Shown one piece after another: positions 17,485 to 25,783 of a stretch of DNA of 64,000 nt; position 1 is the stretch's first letter, and each line of letters begins with the position of its first letter. Made by a program: the position numbers and the translations under genes. This DNA is from an uncultured Fodinibius sp. (lineage in GTDB: Bacteria > Bacteroidota > Rhodothermia > Balneolales > Balneolaceae). The notes under the pieces are model-generated. The model was not told the DNA's origin. It ran no database searches and saw only the letters and a list, made by a program, of their open reading frames with translations. The DNA is taken from assembly GCA_913056235.1 (NCBI GenBank), contig CAJXMW010000004.1, positions 1 to 64,000 of the forward strand. Direction: 5' to 3'.

Positions 17485-17874
17485 ATGGCAAAAGATCAAA
17501 TTGACAAGCTGGAACAAAAGAAACAGGAACTTGAACAGGAATTGGAGAAGATACAGGGTGAACTTGATCATTCACTGGATGAGGTGCGTGATGAAGTGAG
17601 TTCGAATCTGAATCCTAAAACCGTTATACGCAAATATCCATTGACGGTGGTGGGGACTTCAGCGCTGGTTGGTTTCTTGCTGGGACACAGTGGCAAATCC
17701 CGATCTTCATCTCGGAAGTCCTCTTCTGGAGATTTAAGCGGGGCATTATTGGGAGAATTGAAGCGTCTGGCTACACGAAAAGCCATCACATTTGCTACTG
17801 ATTATATAGAAGAACTATTAGACAAAAAAGCAGAAGAACACCTTTCGTCAACAAACGGAGAGCGGGAAGAGTAG
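17485..17874 (+). CDS. Second YqjD-like coiled-coil anchor protein
   Basis: A 129-residue protein. An N-terminal coiled coil (KLEQKKQELEQELEKIQGEL) leads to a KYPLTVVGTSALVGFLLGHS anchor, similar to the anchor of the 70-residue protein at 16817, followed by a Ser-rich basic stretch and a helical tail. It probably belongs to the same membrane-associated set as its two upstream neighbours, with which it is co-directional (10-bp gap). Confidence 0.65.
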   Translation: MAKDQIDKLEQKKQELEQELEKIQGELDHSLDEVRDEVSSNLNPKTVIRKYPLTVVGTSALVGFLLGHSGKSRSSSRKSSSGDLSGALLGELKRLATRKAITFATDYIEELLDKKAEEHLSSTNGEREE

Positions 17875-17927
17875 ACCATTCTCCTTTTTATTTAAAAAAA
17901 CAAAAATCGACTGTAACAACTTGTACA

Positions 17928-17962
17928 TTTGATTCGTGTAATTGCACGAATTGCAAATCAAA
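17928..17962. promoter_or_regulatory. Nested dyad upstream of the TolC gene
   Basis: ATTCGTG (17932-17938) and CACGAAT (17945-17951) are perfect 7-bp arms, and TTTGATT (17928-17934) is mirrored by AATCAAA (17956-17962). TACATTTG at 17924-17931, matching the Bacteroidota -7 motif TAnnTTTG, overlaps the left edge. A symmetric site on a promoter of an efflux gene suits a TetR-type repressor, but no such regulator gene is adjacent. Confidence 0.5.
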
Positions 17963-17979
17963 AAAATCAGACTACAGAT

Positions 17980-19326
17980 ATGCGAAAAGGGATTGCGTTA
18001 TTAATGATTGGGCTCTTTTTGTCGGTTGCTGCAAAAGCTCAAAATCAGGATACCGGCGAAGAGATTTCGCTGCAGGAAGCCATCGATATTGCTCTCGAAA
18101 ATAACTACCAGCTTAAGGTTGCCAAAAATAATCTTGAGCTATCGAAGAAGCAGGTGCGAAGTGAAAAAGCAGACTACTTACCTTCTTTGAGTGTAGGTGC
18201 ATCGGGAAGCAAGAGTGTTGGGCGTAATTTTAACCAAGACTTGGGACGAATTGTAACTCGAACTACTAATTCTTTTAATAGCAATTTAAGTACTGATCTT
18301 CCGATTTTTAGTGGTTTTGAAAACTTACACTCACTGAAAAGCAGCCAATATGATGAGAAGTCTGAGAAACAAAATTTAGAACGGGTTCGTGAAAATGTAA
18401 TTTTTGATGCTGCCAGCAACTATTTGCAATTTATTCTTGATAAAAAAGTACTTGAAATTGATCGGGAAAACTTGGCGGCCTCTCGCAAGACATTGGAACA
18501 GGTTAAAGCGCAAGTCGAGGTAGGATCGCGTCCAAAAGTTGATCTTTATAATCAGGAATCAACAGTGGCAAATAACGAACTTTCTGTTGTAAACTCTGAG
18601 AATCAATTGGAATCGAGTCGTTTGCAGTTAATTCAAACTCTTCAAATTGATCCGAGAAAAGAGTACAATTTTGTGACGCCGGAAATTGATACTCAGACCG
18701 TTAAGGCTACGTCGTACAATCTTGATCAGCTGATTACAACAGCTCTTGAAAGTCGTTCTGATCTTAAAAGGGAAAAGTTTAATATTGAGTCTATCAAGCA
18801 CCAATTGAATGCTACTCGTGGGAGTTTATATCCGTCGTTAAGTTTTAATGCGCGGATCAGCAGCAGGTATTCTGATGGGTTGCAACTTGGTTTCCAGGAT
18901 CAATTCTTTGATCAGAATATTCAGCGATCATTAGGGCTCTCGTTAAATATCCCCATCTTTAGTAATTTGAGTCGCAGAACCAACGTACAATCACAAGAAA
19001 TTCAGTACAAAAATGCGAAACTAAATCTTCAGGAAACAGAGCTGCAGATTATTCAGGACGTTACGCAAGCGCATAATGATTATAAATCTTATCTTAAACA
19101 ACTGGAGTCGTCACAAAAGGCCTTACGAGCTGCGGAGCGGTCATATCAGACGCAGAAACAGCGATATGAAGTAGGGGCCGGAACGCTGATTGAATTAAGT
19201 GATGCCAATGCACAGTATGTGGAAGCACGCTCGAACAGAGCTCAGGCGCTGTTCCGCGTGATTTTCCAACAGCAGCTTCTCGATTATTATATTGGCAAGC
19301 TAAATGAAAATATATCACTAAACTGA
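17980..19326 (+). CDS. TolC-family outer-membrane efflux protein
   Basis: A 448-residue outer-membrane channel subunit. The Met at 17980 gives a clean signal peptide (MRKGIALLMIGLFLSVAAKAQ); the frame is open to 17929 but those extra residues are part of the dyad-containing leader. Two OEP repeats are visible, each with long Gln/Glu/Lys-rich helices and a strand-forming stretch (SLSVGASGSKS and SFNARISSRYS). It provides the exit duct for the fusion protein and permeases. The fusion-protein gene follows 15 bp downstream. Confidence 0.92.
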   Translation: MRKGIALLMIGLFLSVAAKAQNQDTGEEISLQEAIDIALENNYQLKVAKNNLELSKKQVRSEKADYLPSLSVGASGSKSVGRNFNQDLGRIVTRTTNSFNSNLSTDLPIFSGFENLHSLKSSQYDEKSEKQNLERVRENVIFDAASNYLQFILDKKVLEIDRENLAASRKTLEQVKAQVEVGSRPKVDLYNQESTVANNELSVVNSENQLESSRLQLIQTLQIDPRKEYNFVTPEIDTQTVKATSYNLDQLITTALESRSDLKREKFNIESIKHQLNATRGSLYPSLSFNARISSRYSDGLQLGFQDQFFDQNIQRSLGLSLNIPIFSNLSRRTNVQSQEIQYKNAKLNLQETELQIIQDVTQAHNDYKSYLKQLESSQKALRAAERSYQTQKQRYEVGAGTLIELSDANAQYVEARSNRAQALFRVIFQQQLLDYYIGKLNENISLN

Positions 19327-19341
19327 CACTGAGAGATGTAA

Positions 19342-20718
19342 ATGAGTAAGCAAAAAAAATCACCAACCCGAAAGCTCCTTTATGTTGGACTAGGTATTGT
19401 TATCGTCTTTGGTCTGGGGGTAGTACTGGCAAAATCGATGGGTTGGATCGGTTCCGAGACGGCCGGTAAACAGGTAGAAGCCACCGAAGCAAAACTTAAA
19501 ACAATAACGCAGATTGTTTCAGCCTCAGGTAAAATGCAGCCTGAGGTTGAAGTTATTTTACGCCCCGAAGTATCTGGAGAAATTATAGAATTACCGGTCA
19601 AAGAGGGCGATTACGTGAGCAAGGGCGATTTGTTGGTACGCATTAAGCCAGACATCTATCAGGCTCGCATAGACGAAATTACGGCCTCTCTGCTTACCCA
19701 AAAAGCCCGCCGCGAGCAGGCTCGGGCTAGTCTCCTGGAGGCTGAATCAGTCCACAAACAGAATAAAAAGCTTTATGAAAAAGAGGCTATTTCGGAGACG
19801 GAGTATGTAAAGTCAAAAAGCAATTATGAGGCACAACAGGCAAACTTCAAGGCCACCGAATACCAGGTACAAAGTACCGAGGCGCAGCTCAAACAGGCGA
19901 ACGAAGAGCTCCAAAAAACGATTATCCGGGCTCCGCGTAAGGGCACGGTAAGTAACTTGTTGGTAGAGGTCGGTGAACGGGTGTTGGGAACGACTCAGAG
20001 CATTGGTTCCGAATTGCTGCGTATTGCCAAGATGGATCAGATGGAAGTACAGGTCGAAGTTAATGAAAATGACATTGTGAATGTCTCTATCGGCGATACT
20101 GCCCAAATTGAGGTGGATGCCTATCCGGAGCGTGCTTTCAAGGGTATAGTTACCGAAATTGCTAATGCAGCTAAAATTACAGGCTCGGGTACAAACGAGC
20201 AGGTAACCAATTACGGGGTGAAAATCCGGGTGGTTACTCCCCACAATCTGGATATGACAGGCAATGGACAGATGGAACAGCGTGCCTCCCGGGAAATACC
20301 GGATGATGCGTTTACTCCTTCGTTTAAACCGGGTATGTCGGCCACCGTGGATGTACAAACCAAAACAGTTCGCAACGTCGTTTCGGTTCCTATACAGGCA
20401 GTGACAGTTCGGGATTTTGCTAAAGATGATAAACCAAAGGCAGATTCACTACAATCAGATTCGACTAAAATCGACCGGGATCTGATCATTCCACAAGAAG
20501 ATCTGCGGAAAGTGGTATTTGTAGTCGGGGATCAGAAAGCCCACCGCAGGGAAGTTAAAACGGGTATCAGCGATAATACGCATATCCAAATTCTTTCCGG
20601 CATTGAAGCTGGTGAACAAATCGTGATTGGCAGTTATCGTATTCTTTCGAAAGATCTTGCTGACGGCGACAAAGTAAATGTAAATAACAGTATGTTTAAC
20701 AGACTGGCATCTAAATAG
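19342..20718 (+). CDS. MacA-like periplasmic membrane-fusion protein
   Basis: A 458-residue adaptor with one N-terminal membrane anchor (about 12-34), a split lipoyl domain ([27 protein letters not shown]), an alpha-helical hairpin (about 100-190), and beta-barrel and membrane-proximal domains up to the C-terminus. It links inner-membrane permeases to TolC. Between about 365 and 385 there is an acidic, Ser/Lys-rich insertion ([19 protein letters not shown]) that most MacA proteins lack. It overlaps no neighbours and is followed after 10 bp by the ATPase gene. Confidence 0.92.
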   Translation: MSKQKKSPTRKLLYVGLGIVIVFGLGVVLAKSMGWIGSETAGKQVEATEAKLKTITQIVSASGKMQPEVEVILRPEVSGEIIELPVKEGDYVSKGDLLVRIKPDIYQARIDEITASLLTQKARREQARASLLEAESVHKQNKKLYEKEAISETEYVKSKSNYEAQQANFKATEYQVQSTEAQLKQANEELQKTIIRAPRKGTVSNLLVEVGERVLGTTQSIGSELLRIAKMDQMEVQVEVNENDIVNVSIGDTAQIEVDAYPERAFKGIVTEIANAAKITGSGTNEQVTNYGVKIRVVTPHNLDMTGNGQMEQRASREIPDDAFTPSFKPGMSATVDVQTKTVRNVVSVPIQAVTVRDFAKDDKPKADSLQSDSTKIDRDLIIPQEDLRKVVFVVGDQKAHRREVKTGISDNTHIQILSGIEAGEQIVIGSYRILSKDLADGDKVNVNNSMFNRLASK

Positions 20719-20728
20719 AGTAGCTATT

Positions 20729-21466
20729 ATGTCGAAACCTGTAATTCAAGTCAGTGACCTAACCAAGCTTTATCAAATGGGTAATCAGGAGGTACGTGCC
20801 CTTGATGGCGTTAATTTTGAGGTCCAGGAGAATGAATATATTGCTATTATGGGGCCTTCGGGGTCGGGAAAATCAACTCTGATGAATCTCATCGGATGTC
20901 TGGATACCCCAACGTCTGGCACATATATTTTGAATAACCAAGATGTGAGCGAACTAGAAGATGCAGATTTAGCTGAAGTTCGAAACCGTGAAATTGGCTT
21001 TGTATTTCAGACATTTAATCTGCTACCTCGCACCGATTGTCTTTCAAATGTAGAACTACCGCTCATCTACTCAGGAATGAAAACGTCGGACCGTCGTCGC
21101 CGGGCTACCGAGACACTGAAACGAGTAGGCTTGGGTGACCGCATTGATCACCGACCTAATGAACTTTCGGGCGGCCAACGCCAACGTGTAGCTATTGCCC
21201 GGGCACTGGTTAACAATCCCTCGATATTACTGGCCGACGAACCGACGGGCAACCTGGATACGAAGACGGGGCAAGAGATTATGATGCTTTTTGAGGAATT
21301 GTACAGGGCAGGCAACACTATTTTAGTGGTTACGCATGAACAAGAGATTGCCGATCATGCGCGTCGCATTATTTGGCTGCGCGATGGTCAAATTGAAAGT
21401 GATACAAAGGTGGAAAGTCCAGTACTTGAGGATGCTGAAATAGAACTTACGCATGTTGCCGGTTAA
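20729..21466 (+). CDS. MacB/LolD-type ABC transporter ATPase
   Basis: A 245-residue nucleotide-binding protein. Walker A is GPSGSGKST, the Q-loop is in [12 protein letters not shown], the signature is LSGGQRQR, Walker B is [11 protein letters not shown], and the switch His is in VVTHE. The family (LolD/FtsE/MacB) drives mechanotransmission-type exporters. Being a stand-alone ATPase in line with TolC and MacA genes, it probably serves the permease pair at 12862-15327, which lacks its own ATPase. It is the last gene before a strong terminator. Confidence 0.94.
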   Translation: MSKPVIQVSDLTKLYQMGNQEVRALDGVNFEVQENEYIAIMGPSGSGKSTLMNLIGCLDTPTSGTYILNNQDVSELEDADLAEVRNREIGFVFQTFNLLPRTDCLSNVELPLIYSGMKTSDRRRRATETLKRVGLGDRIDHRPNELSGGQRQRVAIARALVNNPSILLADEPTGNLDTKTGQEIMMLFEELYRAGNTILVVTHEQEIADHARRIIWLRDGQIESDTKVESPVLEDAEIELTHVAG

Positions 21467-21485
21467 AAATGTATGGAAGAACAGG

Positions 21486-21520
21486 AAAGCCTCGGCAACC
21501 CATGGTGCCGGGGCTTTTTT
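21486..21520 (+). terminator. Rho-independent terminator of the efflux operon
   Basis: AAGCCTCGGCA (21487-21497) pairs with TGCCGGGGCTT (21505-21515) across a 7-nt loop and is followed by a T-run. It lies 20 bp past the ATPase stop. Confidence 0.88.
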
Positions 21521-21585
21521 GTTGTACAAAAATATGGTTAAAATCAAAGAGCTAGAATTAACGAAATTATCTTGGAGTTTTTGCT

Positions 21586-22296
21586 ATGAAAATACTGTAT
21601 ATCTTTCCTCATCCCGATGACGAATCGTTTGGACCGGCCCCGGCTATTGCAGCCCAGCGGCGCAAAGGACATGAGGTGTATCTGTTTACGCTGACGAAGG
21701 GAGAAGCAACCAAGCAGCGGTTTCGGCTGGGGATCGATAAAAAAGAGATGGGGCAAATTCGATTCAAAGAGATGCAGTGTGTAGAGAAAGTGCTGGATCT
21801 CAATGGGATGACGGTGTTCGACTTGCCAGATGATAATCTCAAAGAGATAGATCCGGCCGACATTGAAGAAGTGATCCGAAAGCAGATCGAGAAGATTGCC
21901 CCCGATGTGGTGGTAACTTATGCCATACATGGCGTGAGTGGCTTTGATGACCATTTGGTGAGTCATGCGGTAGTCAAAAATGTGTACTGCGATATGAAAC
22001 GCGAAGGTAAATCGTATCCCAAGCGGTTGGCATTTTTTACCCGCTTTAGTGAGGATGAGGGGGATGGCAAGTTTAATCTCAGATCCTCTGAGCAAGAAGA
22101 TATTGATTGCTGGGTAGAAGCATCTGACGAGGATTACCAGAAATTTAAAGATGCCTTGGACTGTTATGAAACGTACCAGCAGGTGATCGAGGATAGCAAT
22201 GTAAAAGAGGAGGTTGGCTACCGCGTACCATTTGAAATTTTTCAGGAAAACTTTGATCCACCATTGTCAGATCTTGGTGAACAGCTCGGGGATTAA
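21586..22296 (+). CDS. LmbE/PIG-L family deacetylase
   Basis: A 236-residue zinc-dependent N-deacetylase-like protein with the metal motif HPDDE (FPHPDDESFGP) near residues 7-11 and the downstream HGVSGFDDHLVSH segment with the second His pair. It differs clearly from BshB1 at 11982 in the blocks around the metal site. The substrate could be an N-acetylglucosaminyl conjugate (BshB2 type or mycothiol S-conjugate amidase type). It lies 33 bp before an AI-2E transporter gene. Confidence 0.8.
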   Translation: MKILYIFPHPDDESFGPAPAIAAQRRKGHEVYLFTLTKGEATKQRFRLGIDKKEMGQIRFKEMQCVEKVLDLNGMTVFDLPDDNLKEIDPADIEEVIRKQIEKIAPDVVVTYAIHGVSGFDDHLVSHAVVKNVYCDMKREGKSYPKRLAFFTRFSEDEGDGKFNLRSSEQEDIDCWVEASDEDYQKFKDALDCYETYQQVIEDSNVKEEVGYRVPFEIFQENFDPPLSDLGEQLGD

Positions 22297-22329
22297 CATA
22301 TTCACCAAACGAAAACCAAGGAGTAGCCA

Positions 22330-23409
22330 ATGAATAAAGCATATCCGTTTTGGTTAAAGGGGACCACCATTCTGTTTGGTATAACCCTGGTTTTTGTGTT
22401 CTTATCTTACGGGAAGTTTATCCTGATGCCACTGGCATTTTCGGCACTCATTGCCATGTTGCTACAGCCGATAAGCAGTTGGTTGCAGCGCCATAAGTTT
22501 AATCGCATTATGGCTATTCTAACCAGTATGGTTTTGCTGACAATCGTTCTGGGAGGCATAATATCGCTGTTATCGTTGCAACTGGTGCAATTTGCGGATC
22601 GGTTGCCGGAAGCCAACCAGAAAATACAGGCTATCAGCAGTGATTTGATTAACTTTTTTGAAGCGCAGTTTAACTTGTCTCCCAACCGACAGGTTGAGTT
22701 TCTAGAACGGGGATTGGAAACTATGGTTGACAAGAGCGGACAGTATATTTCAACTGTTCTGGGTGCAACTACCAGCGTATTTACTACGGTTAGTCTGCTC
22801 CCGTTTTTCGTGTTTTTCATGATGTACTACAAGAAAATGTATCGCACGTTTTTGCACAAAGCGGTTGTGGGTAAAAACAAAGAGATTGATACAGTTATTG
22901 ATACCATTCAAAGCGTCACCCAGAACTATATCATTGGGATGATGATAGTGATTACAATTTTGGCGATTCTTAATGCCATTGGCCTGTGGATTGTAGGTAT
23001 TAAACATACCCTCTTTTTTGCTGTGTTTGCTGCTGTGCTTGCCGTCATACCTTACATTGGGATTATTATTGGGAGTCTGCCCGCCATTATTTTTGCGCTT
23101 TTGTTTACCGAGTCGCTCATTACGCCGCTGGCGGTAATCGGTGTTTTTGCAGCTGTTCAGTTTTTGGAGGGCAACTTTATTACGCCCAACATTGTGGGGT
23201 CCAGCGTTAGTGTCAATCCTTTTATGGCCCTGATTGCGCTAATCATTGGTGGGAACCTTTGGGGTATTTCCGGGATGATTCTGTTTGTGCCGTTCCTGGG
23301 TATCCTGAAATGTGTATTCAATCAGGTCGAGGCCCTCAAGCCGTATGGGTACTTGTTAGGCGACCGGCATGATTACCAGGCTGTGCTAGCCGATGTTGAA
23401 GACTCTTAA
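22330..23409 (+). CDS. AI-2E family transporter (YdiK/PerM type)
   Basis: A 359-residue inner-membrane protein with about eight transmembrane helices. It begins with two closely spaced pairs, then a periplasmic region (about 85-155), and then the conserved block around AVLAVIPYIGIIIGSLPAI and FLEGNFITPNIVGSSVSVNPF, typical of the AI-2E exporter/PerM superfamily. Some members are Na+/H+ antiporters rather than quorum-signal exporters, so the substrate is open. Its stop codon (23407-23409) abuts the stop of the convergent lycopene cyclase gene with no gap. Confidence 0.85.
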   Translation: MNKAYPFWLKGTTILFGITLVFVFLSYGKFILMPLAFSALIAMLLQPISSWLQRHKFNRIMAILTSMVLLTIVLGGIISLLSLQLVQFADRLPEANQKIQAISSDLINFFEAQFNLSPNRQVEFLERGLETMVDKSGQYISTVLGATTSVFTTVSLLPFFVFFMMYYKKMYRTFLHKAVVGKNKEIDTVIDTIQSVTQNYIIGMMIVITILAILNAIGLWIVGIKHTLFFAVFAAVLAVIPYIGIIIGSLPAIIFALLFTESLITPLAVIGVFAAVQFLEGNFITPNIVGSSVSVNPFMALIALIIGGNLWGISGMILFVPFLGILKCVFNQVEALKPYGYLLGDRHDYQAVLADVEDS

Positions 23410-24576
23410 CTAAATATTGCGGATGCGGTTTCGTGTCTTCCAGATGGCTCGCAGGAAGGGCATATATGGAACGCTGCTCATGATTTTGAGATCCTGCCCG
23501 TAAGTTGTCTCCTCTCCCAGAAATCGAAACAGTTCATCCACGGAATTGTTCTCAAAAAGTTGATTAAATACGTGCAAAGCATCTTTGGGATGATCATGAA
23601 TGATTTGCAATAGCCAGAGATCGTAGGCCTTGTAGCGCCACTCAGACGGTGTACGATGATTTGGCGTACCGTTATCTGTTAGCCCCTTGACAATACCTTC
23701 AGCGTGTTCTTGAATGCGCTGAAAGGTGTAACCGGTTGACGGCTTGGTGACGCCTCCCATAGTGCCCACGTTCATAATGCGTGGTTTAAACCAGGGGATA
23801 ACGGGGCGGTCCATCATTGGAATTTTGCCGAATTCGCGCCGCTGGATCTGATAGTCAATAGGCTTGAGATCAAACCGGTTGTTAAGGTAAAGGGAAAGTT
23901 TCTCCTCGTAGTACGCTTCCGAAAGTACTTGATCTGAAAAAATAGTGTACTCAATGAGTCCCGACTGCTTGCTCCACGGTAGCAAGTAGATAAAAGCGAT
24001 TCCCTCGTTGAAGGTCTCATCAAAATCCATGAGCGTAAAGGTATCATCAGCAAAGTGTGGGTCGGTCAGGCTGATTTCCCAGCCAAGAAAGTGTTGCAGC
24101 AGTGGATACTTGGGATTGTCCGGCTGTCCGGCCCAGGGATCGAAACAACTCTGAAAAATATAATCAGCGATGTAGGTGTCTCCATCAGTATATAGGATGG
24201 CCTGCTGGGAAGAGCTGGTTAGTTTTGTAATCTCGGACTCCAACAGGTCAACATTGTCACTGGATTTTAGTGCACTTAATATCTTTTCCTGGAAATCAAT
24301 GCTTCGCAGACAGTAATACGGATAACTGGAAAGGGATTGGGTACGGCGTCCGCCTAGCGTACCTATCTCGACCCGTTTCCATTTTTTATGAATAATATCT
24401 TCAAAGGGAGGAGAATCCGAATCCCAAAAACACCAGGTTTTGTCATTTTTGGGCGTCAGGTCACTATCTACAATCAAGATATGTTTACTGGATAGGGGAG
24501 ATTGCAACAATTTCCAGGCCAGACTGAGTCCCGCTGCGCCACCACCTGCAATTATATAATCGTAGTGTTTTCCCAA
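23410..24576 (-). CDS. crtY: Lycopene cyclase, CrtY/CrtL type
   Basis: A 388-residue FAD-dependent cyclase that closes the ends of lycopene to beta-rings. The N-terminal dinucleotide motif is IIAGGGAAGLSLAWKLL, followed by NDKTWCFWD, a diagnostic block of CrtY. The later segment NVGTMGGVTKPSTGYTFQRIQ is also conserved in the family. Length is usual. It is 26 bp downstream of tspO on the same strand, so the two are probably one transcript. Other carotenoid genes lie at 38.9-42.2 kb. Confidence 0.9.
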   Translation of the reverse strand: MGKHYDYIIAGGGAAGLSLAWKLLQSPLSSKHILIVDSDLTPKNDKTWCFWDSDSPPFEDIIHKKWKRVEIGTLGGRRTQSLSSYPYYCLRSIDFQEKILSALKSSDNVDLLESEITKLTSSSQQAILYTDGDTYIADYIFQSCFDPWAGQPDNPKYPLLQHFLGWEISLTDPHFADDTFTLMDFDETFNEGIAFIYLLPWSKQSGLIEYTIFSDQVLSEAYYEEKLSLYLNNRFDLKPIDYQIQRREFGKIPMMDRPVIPWFKPRIMNVGTMGGVTKPSTGYTFQRIQEHAEGIVKGLTDNGTPNHRTPSEWRYKAYDLWLLQIIHDHPKDALHVFNQLFENNSVDELFRFLGEETTYGQDLKIMSSVPYMPFLRAIWKTRNRIRNI

Positions 24577-24602
24577 CGTAGCTCGAGTTTATCCTTTTAA
24601 TA

Positions 24603-25070
24603 CTAGTTTAGTTGCCAGATGGCAAAGTTCAAAGCGGAGGCATAGCTAACCCATAACAGGTAGGGAACGAGCAGCAGGCCGGCCAAACGTTTTCGGCTCC
24701 AGAATAAAAAGATCGTAAAAAGGATGGCAATCCAGAGAAGCAGGATTTCGGCCAATCCCGTGGCGACGAGATTCATCCCAAAAAAGATCCAAGACCACAA
24801 GGCATTAAGGATAAGCTGCACAAAAAACCAGGTAAATTCAGTACCGCTAAGGTAAACCTTCTTCATTTTCCACAGAAGCCAGGCGGAGATGCCCATCATG
24901 AGGTAGAGCAAAGGCCAAACTACGGGAAAGGCCCAATTCGGTGGTGTCCAGGTGGGCTTTTGGAGTAATTCGTACCACGTTCCGGGCTCAAACTGGGCAC
25001 CAAATATTCCTGCCAGGCTACAGACAAAAATCCATAGCACTAGTCCAATAACTTGTTTCGATTTCTTCAT
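24603..25070 (-). CDS. tspO: TspO/MBR family tryptophan-rich sensory protein
   Basis: A 155-residue five-helix membrane protein with the TspO signature WTPPNWAFPVVWPLLYLMMGISAWL and the Trp/Asn-rich end NALWSW...YASALNFAIWQLN. The family binds porphyrins and cholesterol-like ligands, and in photosynthetic bacteria represses pigment genes in response to oxygen. Its placement directly ahead of crtY fits a role in pigment or light/oxygen response. Start codon at 25070 gives a normal-length protein. Confidence 0.92.
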   Translation of the reverse strand: MKKSKQVIGLVLWIFVCSLAGIFGAQFEPGTWYELLQKPTWTPPNWAFPVVWPLLYLMMGISAWLLWKMKKVYLSGTEFTWFFVQLILNALWSWIFFGMNLVATGLAEILLLWIAILFTIFLFWSRKRLAGLLLVPYLLWVSYASALNFAIWQLN

Positions 25071-25163
25071 TCTGATTGATCAGCCTCAGACAGTTTAAAA
25101 TTAACAATTACCAAAATCTGGAAACTATTTAAAAAATCATTGCGTTGAGTTTGAAAATATGAT

Positions 25164-25224
25164 AATCTAAAATAGATTTAAATAAGGGGCGTCTTCACTG
25201 TGGGCGCCAGCATCATATTGCTGG
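25164..25224. repeat. Two small dyads upstream of tspO
   Basis: AATCTA-AAA-TAGATT (25164-25178) and CCAGCA-6-TGCTGG (25207-25224) lie 95-155 bp upstream of the tspO start. They are the only structures in the tspO side of this 413-bp gap and could be regulator sites or leader hairpins. Confidence 0.3.
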
Positions 25225-25290
25225 ATTCATAGTAAGGTTCATCCCCTTGATTTAGCTAAACTGCAATTTTTTAATTAACAGCCCCTGGCT

Positions 25291-25434
25291 ATGTCGTATA
25301 TCACCTTGCTCCATATGAACCATACTTTAGGGGAAAAGCATTCCTCCGAGTATTATTCTTTTTCCTTTTTTACTAAAGAGGATCTTACCTACCATCTGAA
25401 GGATTTTTTGGAACCGGGCCCATCACTGTACTGA
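25291..25434 (+). CDS. Possible 47-residue protein
   Basis: An open frame MSYITLLHMNHTLGEKHSSE... running to LEPGPSLY and a TGA stop lies in an otherwise empty 413-bp gap. It is polar, has no membrane segment and matches no family I know. It may be a small gene, a decayed fragment or chance. Confidence 0.25.
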   Translation: MSYITLLHMNHTLGEKHSSEYYSFSFFTKEDLTYHLKDFLEPGPSLY

Positions 25435-25483
25435 TACCCTTCCGATCAAGCTAAAAATAAGATTCAACTGATGAGGTGAGCTC

Positions 25484-25747
25484 ATGAGTTTAGGTAAGAA
25501 CTATATCAACTATATCAAAAAAGAACTTCGATGGTTCCTGTTGCTGATTATGGTGGTTGCATTTGCGGAGTATCTTATTCTGGTCAAATTGTCCTTTTCA
25601 CCCATTGTGCAGTTTATAATTCAAATGGTCATTGGACTTTTCCTGATCTCTACAATTATCCGTGTCTGGTACAGGATATGGCTGATTAACGAATACCATC
25701 ACTTTATGCAGGACGATGACGATCCATCGTATCCCAAACGAAACTGA
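25484..25747 (+). CDS. Small two-helix membrane protein
   Basis: An 87-residue protein with a basic N-terminus (MSLGKNYINYIKKELRW), two transmembrane helices (about 17-35 and 40-60) and a polar, acidic C-terminal tail with HHFMQDDDDPSY. The family is not recognised. It is 36 bp upstream of the APC permease fusion on the same strand and may be co-transcribed with it. Confidence 0.65.
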   Translation: MSLGKNYINYIKKELRWFLLLIMVVAFAEYLILVKLSFSPIVQFIIQMVIGLFLISTIIRVWYRIWLINEYHHFMQDDDDPSYPKRN

Positions 25748-25783
25748 TCCTAAAAACAAATCAATAGTTTAATCATCAGCGGA

